From Aquihabitans sp. G128 (lineage in GTDB: Bacteria > Actinomycetota > Acidimicrobiia > Acidimicrobiales > Iamiaceae), in the NCBI RefSeq assembly GCF_019048865.1, contig NZ_CP077604.1, positions 4,836,001 through 4,900,000 on the forward strand: a stretch of DNA of 64,000 bases. Direction: 5' to 3'. The notes below the pieces were generated by a model. The model searched no databases and was not told where the DNA came from. It was given only the letters and a program-made list of their open reading frames with translations. This document shows positions 32,301-40,901 of this stretch, in pieces. The position numbers were made by a program, and so were the translations under genes. Position 1 is the stretch's first letter. Every line of letters starts with the position of its first letter.

Positions 32301-33293
32301 TCAGGCCAGCTTGCGCTCCTCGGCGAGGTCGTCGCAGACGGGCACCACCGCCCGGGTGGCGCCTGCGGTGGTCAGGTGGACCCCGTCGTCCTCGCGCACC
32401 TTGACCTGGCCCGACCCGTCGGGCAGGTAGGCGGTGAAGGACCCGTTCGGCGTCAGGATCTTGCTGGTGTCGACGTAGTGCGCCCACGGCCTCGCCGCGA
32501 TCTCGGTGGTGATGGCCTTGCGCATGTAGGGCCGGGCCTTCTCGATGTTGCCGGCGGTGGTGATCGGCAGGCTCATCCAGTAGAGGGTGCGGCCCTCCTT
32601 CTCCACGGCGTCGAGCACCTGCGCCACCCGCCGCTGGTACTCGGCGCCCCACTCGGGCGTCCCCGACTGCAGGGGGCCGTCGGGGCCCTCCATGGGCTGG
32701 GCGTCGTTGCCGCCGAAGCCGAGCACCACCACGTCGGGGTCGTTGGCCGCCATGTCGGTGCGCAGCTTGGCCGGCCAGTTGAGGACGTCGGGCCGGGCCA
32801 GGCCGGTGGCCGCCTTGTAGCCCTCGGTGAGGGTGACGGGATCGCCGTCGAAGCGGGCGAGGATGGCCGGGCCCACGGGGATCATCAGCGAGTCGCCGGC
32901 GATGTGGATGCGCAGCGGGTCGGCCGCGGTGGGGATCCGCACCTTCAACGGGGCGATGGTGGTGGTCGTGGCGCTCTCGGCGATGGGCGGGGCGGTCACC
33001 ACCGTGCGGGTGTCCTCCGGCGGCGGGCCGTCGGTGGTGCCTGCCGCGTCGGACACCACCTTGCGGGGGAGGTTCAGGCCGGTGGCGTCGCTCACGGACT
33101 TGATCGGGGCCGTCAGGCGCATGGCCCAGGTGCGCTGCCAGCCGAAGGGCTGGGTCTCGGCGGTGTGGGCCATGCGGTCGGCGTTGAGCAGCGAGCCGAC
33201 GACGAGGGCCACGAGCACCACGGCGAGCGCCTGCCCGGCCGGCACGCGCCGGCGTGGCTCCGGTTCCTTCGGGAAGTTGCGCTCTTCGGACAT
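32301..33293 (-). CDS. membrane-anchored SGNH hydrolase/acetyltransferase partner
   Basis: A 330-residue protein with one N-terminal membrane helix (~20-40), a linker and an extracytoplasmic SGNH domain. Block I is IAGDSLMIPVG, the Gly/Asn block is LGFGGNDAQPM and the catalytic Asp-His pair is in DDGVHLTTAG. About 55-60% of residues match the second copy at 29316-30312 by eye, so the pair arose by duplication. Acts with the MBOAT at 30329 in acetylating a surface polymer, by analogy with AlgI/AlgJ/AlgX and PatA/PatB. ATG has a GGAGAG site. First gene of the cassette. Confidence 0.85.
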   Translation of the reverse strand: MSEERNFPKEPEPRRRVPAGQALAVVLVALVVGSLLNADRMAHTAETQPFGWQRTWAMRLTAPIKSVSDATGLNLPRKVVSDAAGTTDGPPPEDTRTVVTAPPIAESATTTTIAPLKVRIPTAADPLRIHIAGDSLMIPVGPAILARFDGDPVTLTEGYKAATGLARPDVLNWPAKLRTDMAANDPDVVVLGFGGNDAQPMEGPDGPLQSGTPEWGAEYQRRVAQVLDAVEKEGRTLYWMSLPITTAGNIEKARPYMRKAITTEIAARPWAHYVDTSKILTPNGSFTAYLPDGSGQVKVREDDGVHLTTAGATRAVVPVCDDLAEERKLA

Positions 33294-33446
33294 CGCCGCT
33301 CTCCGACCTGCGTCGACTCTGCGGCCCGCCCGGGCCGGGTGGGAGTCTCGCAGACCGATCACACGGAGCGTGCGCACGCTCGCAGAGCCGTGAGGTCGGA
33401 CCTTTCGCCCGGCCGGGCCGTTGGGCTGCCACGGCGCGGCCGCCGG

Positions 33447-33452
33447 TACCAT
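33447..33452 (+). promoter_or_regulatory. -10 box, leaderless aldo/keto reductase mRNA
   Basis: TACCAT, 8 nt before the GTG at 33461; no ribosome site. Confidence 0.45.
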
Positions 33453-33460
33453 CCGGCCCC

Positions 33461-34435
33461 GTGACCGATGCCGACCTCCACCACGAGACCCCCGAGCCCG
33501 ACGAGGAGCTCGACGACGACGGCGAGGTCGAGGGCCCCGTGTCGCTGGTCGACATCGGCACCCGCTGGATCGGGCCGGACCAGCCGGTGGGCCCGCTGGG
33601 CTTCGGCTGCTGGCGCTTCGTGGGCTCCGACGTGGGCCACGCCCGCGAGCTCATCGGGGTGGCCCTCGACGAGGGCATGGACCTGATCGACACCGCCGAC
33701 ATCTACGGCAACGGCTTCGGCGGGCCCGGCGTCGGCGCGGCCGAGGAGCTGCTGGGCAAGGTGCTCGCCGAGTCGCCCGACCTGCGGGACCGCATGGTCC
33801 TCGCCACCAAGGGCGGCATCGTGCCCGGGGTGCCCTACGACTCGTCGGTGGAGCACCTCGTCACCGCGTGCGAGGACTCGCTGCGCCGCCTCGGCGTCGA
33901 CGTCATCGACCTCTACCAGGTGCACCGGCCGGACCTGCTGACCCACCCGTCGGAGGTGGCCACCGCCCTCGACGCCCTGGTCGACGCCGGCAAGATCCGC
34001 AGCGTCGGCGTGTCGAACCACACCCCGGCGCAGACCGAGGCGCTCGACGCCCACCTCACCGCCACCATCGACGCCACCCAGCCCGAGCTCTCGGCGCTCC
34101 ACCTCGATCCGCTGCTCGACGGCACCGGCGACCTCGCCATGCGCGTCGACCGTGCCGTGCTGGCCTGGAGCCCGCTCGGGCGAGGCGCCCTGGCCACCGG
34201 TGAGGGCGTGGCGCCGGAGCTGCTGGCCGTCATCGACGAGCTGGCCGCCCGCGAAGAGGTCGACCGGTCGGCGCTCGCCCTCGCCTTCGTGCTGGCCCTG
34301 CCGTTCCGGCCGGTGGCGATCCTGGGCACCCAGGACCCGGCCCGGCTGCGGGCCGCCAGCGCCGCGCTCGACGTCTTCCTCGACCGCACCGACGTGTACC
34401 GCATCCTCGGCGCGGCGGGCGTGCCGCTGCCCTGA
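33461..34435 (+). CDS. aldo/keto reductase
   Basis: A 324-residue NADPH-dependent TIM-barrel oxidoreductase. After an acidic 25-residue N-terminal tail come GFGCWRF, the catalytic Asp-Tyr pair DTADIYGNGFGGPG, the Lys of VLATKGG and the His of YQVHRPD. Near the C-terminus VAILGTQDPARLRAA is the cofactor-phosphate loop. The strand order and the GTQ loop fit the AKR groups that reduce small carbonyls; substrate unknown. GTG start chosen from the leaderless box at 33447. It lies upstream of sufB on the same strand with 132 bp between, so it is not clearly in the suf operon. Confidence 0.88.
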   Translation: MTDADLHHETPEPDEELDDDGEVEGPVSLVDIGTRWIGPDQPVGPLGFGCWRFVGSDVGHARELIGVALDEGMDLIDTADIYGNGFGGPGVGAAEELLGKVLAESPDLRDRMVLATKGGIVPGVPYDSSVEHLVTACEDSLRRLGVDVIDLYQVHRPDLLTHPSEVATALDALVDAGKIRSVGVSNHTPAQTEALDAHLTATIDATQPELSALHLDPLLDGTGDLAMRVDRAVLAWSPLGRGALATGEGVAPELLAVIDELAAREEVDRSALALAFVLALPFRPVAILGTQDPARLRAASAALDVFLDRTDVYRILGAAGVPLP

Positions 34436-34495
34436 CCGGGCGCCGCTCGGGGAACCACCCGGGCGCAGGGGTGGGGCCGGGGCGGGGGGGATTGC

Positions 34496-34522
34496 TACCA
34501 TCGCCGTAGGAGAAATTCCTGC
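34496..34522 (+). promoter_or_regulatory. sufB promoter with overlapping inverted repeat
   Basis: TACCAT (34496-34501) is a -10 box; the transcription start should fall near 34508. The sequence GTAGGAGAAATTCCTGC (34506-34522) carries AGGA/TCCT arms around it, so a protein bound there would block initiation. An Fe-S-responsive repressor is the natural candidate, but the sequence differs from the operator before the second suf operon. Confidence 0.4.
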
Positions 34523-34567
34523 GCCGGGCCGACCACCTGGCATCGCCTTCACCCAGAGGAACCACGC

Positions 34568-35965
34568 ATGGCCGTCACCGATCTCGATCTCGGGCGCTAC
34601 AAGCTCGGGTGGTCCGACGCCGAGGACTACGTCTTCAAGCCCAAGCGCGGCTTGAACACCGACATCGTCCAGGAGATGTCCTGGATGAAGGGCGAGCCCG
34701 ACTGGATGCTCAAGAACCGCCTGAAGAGCCTCAAGGCCTTCGAGCGGCGCCCCATGCCCAACTGGGGCGGGGACATGTCGGAGATCTTCTTCGACGACAT
34801 CTTCTATTACATCAAGCCCACCAAGTCGCAGGTCGACGAGTGGGACGACCTGCCGGACGCCATCAAGCAGACGTACGAGAAGCTGGGGATCCCGGAGGCC
34901 GAGCGCAAGTACCTCGCCGGCGTCACCGCCCAGTACGAGTCCGAGGTCGTGTTCCACCGCAACCGCGAGGACCTCGAGCGCCTCGGCGTCATCTTCTGCG
35001 ACATGGACACCGCCCTGCGCGAGCACCCGGAGCTGGTCAAGCAGTACTTCGGGACGGTCATCCCGGCGAACGACAACAAGTTCTCCGCCCTCAACACCTC
35101 GGTCTGGTCCGGTGGCTCGTTCATCTACGTGCCGCCCAACACCAAGGTCGACATGCCGCTGCAGGCCTACTTCCGGATCAACGCCGAGAACATGGGCCAG
35201 TTCGAGCGCACGCTGATCATCGCCGACGAGGGCTCCGAGGTGCACTACATCGAGGGCTGCTCGGCGCCCACCTACACCTCCGACTCGCTGCACTCCGCGG
35301 TGGTCGAGATCGTGGTGAAGCCCAGCGCCCGGGTCACCTACACCACCATCCAGAACTGGTCGAACAACGTCTTCAACCTGGTCACCAAGCGGGCCCGGGT
35401 CGAGGCCGAAGGCCACATGGAGTGGATCGACGGCAACATCGGCAGCCGCCTCACCATGAAGTACCCGGCCGTCTGGCTGGTGGGCCCCAAGGCCTCCGGC
35501 GAGGTGCTCTCGGTGGCCTACGCCGGCGCCGGCCAGCACCAGGACACCGGTTCCAAGATGGTGCACGCTGCGCCCGAGACCACGTCGAAGATCGTCTCCA
35601 AGTCGATCTCGAAGGACGGCGGCCGCACCAGCTACCGCGGCCTCATCCGCGTGGAGGACGGCGCCTACGGCTGCAAGTCCCACGTCCAGTGCGACGCCCT
35701 CATCCTCGACGACGACTCCACGTCGGACACGTACCCCTACATGGAGATCGGCGCCCGCGACGCCATCGTCGGCCACGAGGCCACCGTGTCGAAGGTCGCC
35801 GACGAGCAGCTCTTCTACCTCATGAGCCGCGGCCTCTCCGAGGACCAGGCCATGTCGATGGTGGTCAACGGCTTCATCGAGCCGGTGACCAAGACCCTCC
35901 CCATGGAGTACGCGGTCGAGTGGTCCCGCCTCATCGAGCTCCAGATGGAGGGCTCAGTCGGCTGA
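34568..35965 (+). CDS. sufB: Fe-S cluster assembly scaffold SufB
   Basis: A 465-residue core subunit of the SufBCD scaffold on which Fe-S clusters are built from SufS/SufU-delivered sulphur. The whole length matches SufB: DWMLKNRLKSLKAF near the start, AQYESEVVFHRN, IYVPPNTKVDMPLQAYFRIN, the HYIEGCSAPTY segment with a conserved Cys, and the C-terminal EQLFYLMSRGLSEDQAMSMVVNGFIEPVTKTLPMEYAVEWSR-type block. ATG has AGAGGAA upstream. Unlike usual suf operons, sufD and sufC do not follow; they begin 5 kb further on. Confidence 0.96.
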   Translation: MAVTDLDLGRYKLGWSDAEDYVFKPKRGLNTDIVQEMSWMKGEPDWMLKNRLKSLKAFERRPMPNWGGDMSEIFFDDIFYYIKPTKSQVDEWDDLPDAIKQTYEKLGIPEAERKYLAGVTAQYESEVVFHRNREDLERLGVIFCDMDTALREHPELVKQYFGTVIPANDNKFSALNTSVWSGGSFIYVPPNTKVDMPLQAYFRINAENMGQFERTLIIADEGSEVHYIEGCSAPTYTSDSLHSAVVEIVVKPSARVTYTTIQNWSNNVFNLVTKRARVEAEGHMEWIDGNIGSRLTMKYPAVWLVGPKASGEVLSVAYAGAGQHQDTGSKMVHAAPETTSKIVSKSISKDGGRTSYRGLIRVEDGAYGCKSHVQCDALILDDDSTSDTYPYMEIGARDAIVGHEATVSKVADEQLFYLMSRGLSEDQAMSMVVNGFIEPVTKTLPMEYAVEWSRLIELQMEGSVG

Positions 35966-36011
35966 GCCTCCGGCGATCGCCCGGCGATCGCCTCAGCTCC
36001 ACGATCCGTCT

Positions 36012-36035
36012 ACGACCGCCCTGCGGGGCGGTCGT
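36012..36035. terminator. sufB terminator hairpin
   Basis: ACGACCGCCC-TGCG-GGGCGGTCGT, a 10-bp perfect stem between sufB and the convergent MOSC gene. It makes read-through from sufB towards sufD unlikely. Confidence 0.65.
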
Positions 36036-36052
36036 GGCGCGTCCGGGGGTGG

Positions 36053-36859
36053 CTAGGCGTCGAGGAGCTCGACGGGGTCGCCGGGGCGGACCGCGCCGGG
36101 GGTGACCACGGAGCAGTAGGCGCCGAGGTGGTTGGGGGCCACGGTGTTGAGCTCGTTCAGGGCCCGGAAGATCTCGGGCTGGCGCTCGATCCCGCCGGGC
36201 TGGGCCCGCAGGGGCATGGCGCAGCGGACCGTCGGCGTGTCGATCGACAGGACCGCCGTACCCACCCGCACGTGGCGGCCGATCCAGCCCTGCTCCACGA
36301 ACGTGGGCCCGTCGACGTCGAGCAGCAGGTTGGGGCGGAAGCGGCGCACGTCCCAGTCGAGGTCGGGGCGGGCGGCGGCCAGGCCGTCGAGGGTGGCCGT
36401 GGTGACGAGGTGCACCGCTGCCAGGTCCAGGAACGAGCCGGGGGCGGCCGGGATCTCGTAGTACTCGGCGCCGTCGTCGGGCGGGTCGAACGTCATCTCG
36501 TAGCTGACCGGGTCGGTGCCCTCGGAGCGGGCCAGGTGCACGGGGCGCCCGAGCCAGGCGGTGAGGCGCTCGTCGGCGTCGGGGTCGTCGAGGGCGATGA
36601 CGGTGCCGTCGGCCAGGGTGATCGCCTGGTCGGTGGCCGAGGCATCGAGCAGCGCCGAGGTGCGCTTGGCCGACAGCAGGTGGCCGTCGCCGGCACCGAT
36701 GAGGCCGTGGGTGCGGTCACCCGCCACGCCGGTGGCCGTGACGTCGATCGCCCCGACCTCCAGCCCCTGCAGGGACTTGACGGGGTAGCGCCAGCAGCGG
36801 GCCACCCGGCCCAGGTCGGTGGCGGCCGGTCGATCGATGGCGGTCTGCGCCGTTTCCAT
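36053..36859 (-). CDS. MOSC-domain protein (MOSC N-terminal plus MOSC)
   Basis: A 268-residue protein with the MOSC_N beta-barrel (RYPVKSLQGLEV, ~20-110) and the MOSC sulphur-carrier-type domain (~130-265). The conserved Cys is in DTPTVRCAMPL, and RFRPNLLLD is the usual preceding motif. In related proteins (YcbX, mARC) this fold binds molybdenum cofactor and reduces N-hydroxylated compounds with an electron donor; I see no fused ferredoxin domain, so a separate partner would be needed. ATG start; no clear ribosome site. It is one of the unrelated genes lying between sufB and sufD. Confidence 0.87.
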   Translation of the reverse strand: METAQTAIDRPAATDLGRVARCWRYPVKSLQGLEVGAIDVTATGVAGDRTHGLIGAGDGHLLSAKRTSALLDASATDQAITLADGTVIALDDPDADERLTAWLGRPVHLARSEGTDPVSYEMTFDPPDDGAEYYEIPAAPGSFLDLAAVHLVTTATLDGLAAARPDLDWDVRRFRPNLLLDVDGPTFVEQGWIGRHVRVGTAVLSIDTPTVRCAMPLRAQPGGIERQPEIFRALNELNTVAPNHLGAYCSVVTPGAVRPGDPVELLDA

Positions 36860-36967
36860 GGGCCATGGCTACCAGCCGGAGGGTCACCCGGGTGTGTGGT
36901 CGGCGCGCCGCGTGCAGGTGAGGTCACCTACGGTGGGGAAGGGGAGGGGCGACCGAGGGAGATCAGC

Positions 36968-38128
36968 ATGGACGTCCGCACCCCCAGCACCCGAGCCCGC
37001 CGCACCCGCCGGGGGGCCGCCGCCCTGGCCGCATCGGCGGTGCTGCTCGTCGGCGCCGCCGGCCTGAGCGGCTGCCGCACGCAGCCCAAGACCCTGACCA
37101 CCTCGACGGTGGTCAGCGGCCTCGAGCAGCCGTGGGACATCGCCTTCACGCCGGGCGGCGGCATGCTCTTCACCGAGAAGGTGGGGCGGATCAAGTTCCG
37201 CAAGGCCACCGCCGGCAACCCGATCGTCACCCTGGCCGCGCCGTCGGACGTCGTCGTGCGCAGCGAGGGCGGGATGATGGGCATCGCCGTCGACCCGAAG
37301 TTCAACGACAACCGGCGGATCTACGCCTGCTTCCAGTCGAACAAGGGCGGCGCCATCGACGTCCGCCTGGTGCGCTTCACCATCAACGCCAGCGTGACCG
37401 CGCTCACCAACCGGGCCGACCTGGTCACCGGCATCCCCTCCACCACCGGCCGCCACAACGGCTGCCGGCCCCGCTTCGGCCCCGACGGCAACATCTGGGT
37501 CGGCACCGGCGACTCCGCGGTGGGTGCCAACCCCCAGAGCCCCACGTCGCTCGGCGGCAAGGTGCTGCGGGTGAACACCGACGGCGCCGGCGTGAGCGGC
37601 AACAAGACCGCCCCGTTCGACCACCGCATCTACACCTACGGCCACCGCAACGTGCAGGGCATCGCCTTCAGCCCGGGCGGCAAGGCGTACTCCATCGAGC
37701 ACGGCACCGACCGCGACGACGAGGTCAACCGGCTGGTGGCCGGAGCCAACTACGGCTGGGACCCGCGCCCGCCCGGGGGCGGGGCCGGCTACGACGAGAG
37801 CCAGCCCATGACCAACCTCACCAAGTACCCGAACGCCAAGCCGGCCGTCTGGACCTCGGGCAACCCCACCATCGCCCCGAGCGGCGGCACCTTCCTCAAG
37901 GGCAAGCAGTGGGCCGGCTGGCAGAGCGCGCTGGCCATCGCCGTGCTCAAGGGCCAGCAGCTCCGGGTGCTGGGCTTCGACTCCGATGGTGCGAAGGTCG
38001 AGGCGCAGTGGGTGGAGATCAAGACCCAGGGCCGCCTCCGCGTGGCCGTGCAGGGCCCCGACGGCAACCTCTACCTCGCCCAGGACGCCAACCCCGGCTT
38101 CATCCTCAAGGTCACCCCCGGCGGCTGA
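36968..38128 (+). CDS. PQQ-type glucose/sorbosone dehydrogenase-like lipoprotein
   Basis: A 386-residue exported lipoprotein (twin-Arg-rich start, hydrophobic core, lipobox GLSGC) with a six-bladed propeller of the GSDH family. Motifs: SGLEQPWDIAFTPGG, EGGMMGIAVDPKF, GDSAVGANPQSPTSLGGKVLRVN, YGHRNVQGIAFSPGG and EHGTDRDDEVNRL. These match the sugar-dehydrogenase fold, although in many members the PQQ site and true substrate are untested. ATG with GAGGGAG upstream and a TACGGT box at 36929-36934. Divergent from the MOSC gene. Its 3' end meets the 48-bp palindrome at 38158. Confidence 0.87.
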   Translation: MDVRTPSTRARRTRRGAAALAASAVLLVGAAGLSGCRTQPKTLTTSTVVSGLEQPWDIAFTPGGGMLFTEKVGRIKFRKATAGNPIVTLAAPSDVVVRSEGGMMGIAVDPKFNDNRRIYACFQSNKGGAIDVRLVRFTINASVTALTNRADLVTGIPSTTGRHNGCRPRFGPDGNIWVGTGDSAVGANPQSPTSLGGKVLRVNTDGAGVSGNKTAPFDHRIYTYGHRNVQGIAFSPGGKAYSIEHGTDRDDEVNRLVAGANYGWDPRPPGGGAGYDESQPMTNLTKYPNAKPAVWTSGNPTIAPSGGTFLKGKQWAGWQSALAIAVLKGQQLRVLGFDSDGAKVEAQWVEIKTQGRLRVAVQGPDGNLYLAQDANPGFILKVTPGG

Positions 38129-38157
38129 CCCCCACCCTCCGTGCCCCGCCATCCTCG

Positions 38158-38205
38158 AACTTGTGGGCCCACACCGCCGAAAACGGAAGCCTGGGCCCAC
38201 AAGTT
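38158..38205. repeat. 48-bp palindromic repeat, copy 4
   Basis: AACTTGTGGGCCC ... GGGCCCACAAGTT: 13-bp perfect complementary ends, inverted relative to the copies at 4208-4426. It is the only structure between the convergent sugar-dehydrogenase and pantothenate-kinase genes, so it may act as their terminator. Confidence 0.8.
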
Positions 38206-38251
38206 GCGAGAGGGGTGGGCGGTGGTCCGGGGCGGGTGGTCGCCGGCGGAG

Positions 38252-39175
38252 TCAGATGCGGCGGAGGAGGACCTGGGTGACGCGGTGGTCGGGCCCCTTC
38301 TGGAGCACCACGCCGGCGCGATCGCGGGTGGGGGCGATGTTGGCGATCAGGTTCCGCTCGTTGATGTCGCGCCAGATGTCGAGGGCGATGGCGGTGGCCT
38401 CGTCCTCGGACAGGTCGGCGTAGCGGGTGAAGTACGAGTCGGGCTGCTGGAAGACCGTCTTGCGGAGGGTCTGGAAGCGCTCGATGTACCAGCGCCGCAC
38501 GTCCTCGACCTCGGCGTCGACGTAGATCGAGATGTCGAAGAAGTCCGACACGAACGAGGTGGTGCCCCGCCCGACCTGGAGCACGTTGAGGCCCTCGACG
38601 ATGACGATGTCGGGGCGCTGGACCACGACGTCGTGCTCGGGGCCCTGCACGTCGTAGACGAGGTGGGAGTACGTGGGGGCCCGGACCTCTTCGGCGCCGG
38701 ACTTCACCTGGCGCAGGAACTCGAGCAGGCGGCGGACGTCGTAGCTCTCGGGGAAGCCCTTGCGGCCGAGCAGGCCCCGTCGCTCGAGCTCGGCGTTCGG
38801 GAACAGGAAGCCGTCGGTGGTGACCAGGTCGACGCGAGGGTGGTCCGGCCAGCGGCCGAGCAGGGCCTGGAGCACGCGGGAGGTGGTGCTCTTGCCCACC
38901 GCCACGCTGCCCGCCACGCCGATGACGTAGGGCACCCGCGGGTGCTCGATGTCGAGGAACGTGTCGGTGGCGCTCTGCCGGGCGCGCACCGCGGCCACGT
39001 GCAGGTTCACCAGCCGCGAGAGCGGCAGGTAGACCGACTCGACCTCGTCCAGGTCCAGCGCCTCGTTCAGGCCGCGGAGCTCGTCCAGGTCGGCGGCGTC
39101 GAGCGTCAGCGGGGTGGCGGCGCGGCGGGCGCGCCACTGGTCCCGAGAGAACGACTCGTAGAGGTCGGCATCCAC
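38252..39175 (-). CDS. coaA: type I pantothenate kinase
   Basis: Phosphorylates pantothenate, the first step of CoA synthesis. The 307-residue P-loop protein has GVAGSVAVGKSTTSR (~95), VTTDGFLFPN, GRKGFPESYD, APTYSHLVYD and VIVEGLNVLQ, which together are specific for prokaryotic PanK-I. The GTG at 39175 was chosen over longer options because TAGCGT stands 8 nt upstream and the extension is non-coding in character. Confidence 0.95.
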   Translation of the reverse strand: MDADLYESFSRDQWRARRAATPLTLDAADLDELRGLNEALDLDEVESVYLPLSRLVNLHVAAVRARQSATDTFLDIEHPRVPYVIGVAGSVAVGKSTTSRVLQALLGRWPDHPRVDLVTTDGFLFPNAELERRGLLGRKGFPESYDVRRLLEFLRQVKSGAEEVRAPTYSHLVYDVQGPEHDVVVQRPDIVIVEGLNVLQVGRGTTSFVSDFFDISIYVDAEVEDVRRWYIERFQTLRKTVFQQPDSYFTRYADLSEDEATAIALDIWRDINERNLIANIAPTRDRAGVVLQKGPDHRVTQVLLRRI

Positions 39176-39183
39176 CGGCGGTG

Positions 39184-39189
39184 ACGCTA
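39184..39189 (-). promoter_or_regulatory. -10 box, leaderless coaA mRNA
   Basis: TAGCGT on the minus strand, 8 nt before the GTG at 39175. Confidence 0.45.
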
Positions 39190-39350
39190 CGGAGCGAGGG
39201 GCCCGACCTGCCAAACGAGCAGGGCGGGCGTGACGTGCGCCGCACCCGTCATCCGGACGGGCGGGTGGGTACGTAGTGGCGGTACGTGGCTTGGTTGCCA
39301 CGCGCCGTAGCGCCGGTCCCACGGGGCCCGCACCCGCCCAGGAGCCGACC

Positions 39351-40346
39351 ATGACCGACGCCACCGAGGACCGCACCCGCTCCGACGAGGGCTCGGGCGC
39401 CGCCCGCGAAGCCCTCACCATCGGGTCCATCCACCCCCGGCTCGACATGCACGGCCCCGAGGTGGGCCACCTCGGCGACCGCCGCCTGCCCCAGCTCGGC
39501 GCCCTGCCCTACGCGCTGAACGCCCCGCCCGAGCGCGAGCGCACGCCGGTGTCGCCGTTGCTGGTGGCCGCTGCGGTCGTGGCCGTCGGGGGCGTCGCGG
39601 CCGGCTCGGTGGCCCTCGCCCGGTCCGGCGGTGGAGGCGGGGGAACGTCGACCGGGGGTAGGAGCACCGAGATCGGTGCACCGGCCCGGACCGACCGCAC
39701 GGCGTCGCCGACGAGCGGCGCCACCGAGCCCGACCGAGCACCCGACGCAGCGCCCGCCCCGACCGGGCAGGGAACGGAGACCACCGTGGACCAAGGCGAT
39801 CGCAACGGTCGGGTGGCCCCGCAGGTGAGCACGCCGCAGGCCTGGTTCACCGGTGGGCGGCTGGTGCTCGCCGGCCCGCTCCCGGACCGCCGCATCGCCG
39901 GCGCGCTGGTGCGCAAGGCCGCCACCATCGTGGGCGCCGACAACGTGGTCGACGGGTTCACCATCGACGCCACCTCGGAGATCCCCGCTGCCCTCCCGGT
40001 GGTGGTGGCCGAGCAGGTCCGCTACGACACCGGCAGCAGCGAGGTGACGAGCGGCTACCTCGGCCTGGTGCAGGCGTGGAAGGCCATCCTCGACGCCCAC
40101 CCCAACGTGCGCATGCACGTCACCGGCTACGCCGACAGCACCGGCGACGCCGGCCGCAACGTGGCGCTGTCGATCCAGCGGGCCCGGGCCGTGGCCGGTT
40201 GGATGGAGGCGCGCGGGGTGGACCGCAGCCGGTTCACGGTGGACGGCAAGGGCGCCGCCGACCCGGCGGGCGACAACGCCACCGTCGAGGGCCGGGCCGC
40301 CAACCGGCGCATCCAGGTCACCCTCGACGGCCTGTTGATGGCGTGA
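39351..40346 (+). CDS. membrane-anchored OmpA/MotB-type C-terminal domain protein
   Basis: A 331-residue protein: ~65-residue cytoplasmic N-terminus, one membrane helix (~67-88), a Gly/Thr/Pro-rich linker, a small BON-like region (~165-205: LVLAGPLPDRRIAGALVRKAATIVGADNVVDGF) and a C-terminal OmpA peptidoglycan-binding domain (VRYDTGSSEVTSGY ... HVTGYADSTGDAGRNVALSIQRARAVAGWM ... GKGAADP ... ANRRIQV). The layout resembles ArfA/OmpATb of mycobacteria, an inner-membrane protein with a BON-like and an OmpA domain. Likely links the membrane to the wall. ATG with AGGAG 6 nt upstream. Confidence 0.83.
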   Translation: MTDATEDRTRSDEGSGAAREALTIGSIHPRLDMHGPEVGHLGDRRLPQLGALPYALNAPPERERTPVSPLLVAAAVVAVGGVAAGSVALARSGGGGGGTSTGGRSTEIGAPARTDRTASPTSGATEPDRAPDAAPAPTGQGTETTVDQGDRNGRVAPQVSTPQAWFTGGRLVLAGPLPDRRIAGALVRKAATIVGADNVVDGFTIDATSEIPAALPVVVAEQVRYDTGSSEVTSGYLGLVQAWKAILDAHPNVRMHVTGYADSTGDAGRNVALSIQRARAVAGWMEARGVDRSRFTVDGKGAADPAGDNATVEGRAANRRIQVTLDGLLMA

Positions 40347-40379
40347 TCGCCGGCGGGCGACCGACCGGTCCCGTCCCGG

Positions 40380-40742
40380 TCAGCCTCGGGGCTTGCGCTT
40401 GAACAGCCGCGAGATGCGGCCGCCCTTGGCCTTGCCCTGCTCGGCGGCCAGCTCGGCCATGATCTCGGGCCCGGCGGCGTTGACGATGTCCTCGGCGGCG
40501 TCGAGCAGCGCGGCGATGTCGTCGCCCCGCTCGTCGAGCCCGGGGGGCTCCGCCGGGGTCGGCGGGGTGATCAGGCTGCCGTGCTGCCAGTTCACGTCCG
40601 CGAGGCGGGGCTGGTAGGCCGGGCAGTCGCTCGGGCAGCGCCACGGCGCCTCGGGCGCCAGGTCGAGGTCGCACTTCCGGACCGTCTCGCGGTTGGCGTA
40701 GGTCCGGGATTCGAAGAACTTGCAGTCCTGCCTCATTGGCAT
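40380..40742 (-). CDS. small Cys-motif protein of unknown function
   Basis: A 120-residue protein I cannot name. Its first 45 residues hold Cys at QDCKFF, RKCDLD and RCPSDCPAY, a four-Cys pattern that could bind zinc or an Fe-S cluster. The remainder is acidic and helical, ending in a basic SRLFKRKPRG tail. It is divergent from sufD, which makes a link to Fe-S metabolism worth testing. ATG at 40742 or 40736. Confidence 0.65.
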   Translation of the reverse strand: MPMRQDCKFFESRTYANRETVRKCDLDLAPEAPWRCPSDCPAYQPRLADVNWQHGSLITPPTPAEPPGLDERGDDIAALLDAAEDIVNAAGPEIMAELAAEQGKAKGGRISRLFKRKPRG

Positions 40743-40836
40743 GGCCCAAGTGTGCCAGCGGCGGCCCGGTGCGCGGGGGGCGCGCGGCCCGCCGCCGCCC
40801 GAACGGGCGACCTTGGGGACCCGGGCGGGGCGCCGG

Positions 40837-40842
40837 TAGGCT
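40837..40842 (+). promoter_or_regulatory. putative -10 of the sufD operon
   Basis: TAGGCT, about 60 nt before the presumed sufD start and 95 nt from the divergent Cys-motif gene. Confidence 0.35.
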
Positions 40843-40901
40843 CGAAGTCCGGTCATCGGGCGCACCAGCGCCCGTTCCGCCCCACGAAGAGGTCCGTCGT
40901 C

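Noticed and set aside
35972..35992. Two adjacent GGCGATCGCC palindromes after sufB, like the cyanobacterial HIP1 octamer
   Set aside because: Chance or local duplication in high-GC DNA is likely; no wider array was seen and the terminator lies further on.
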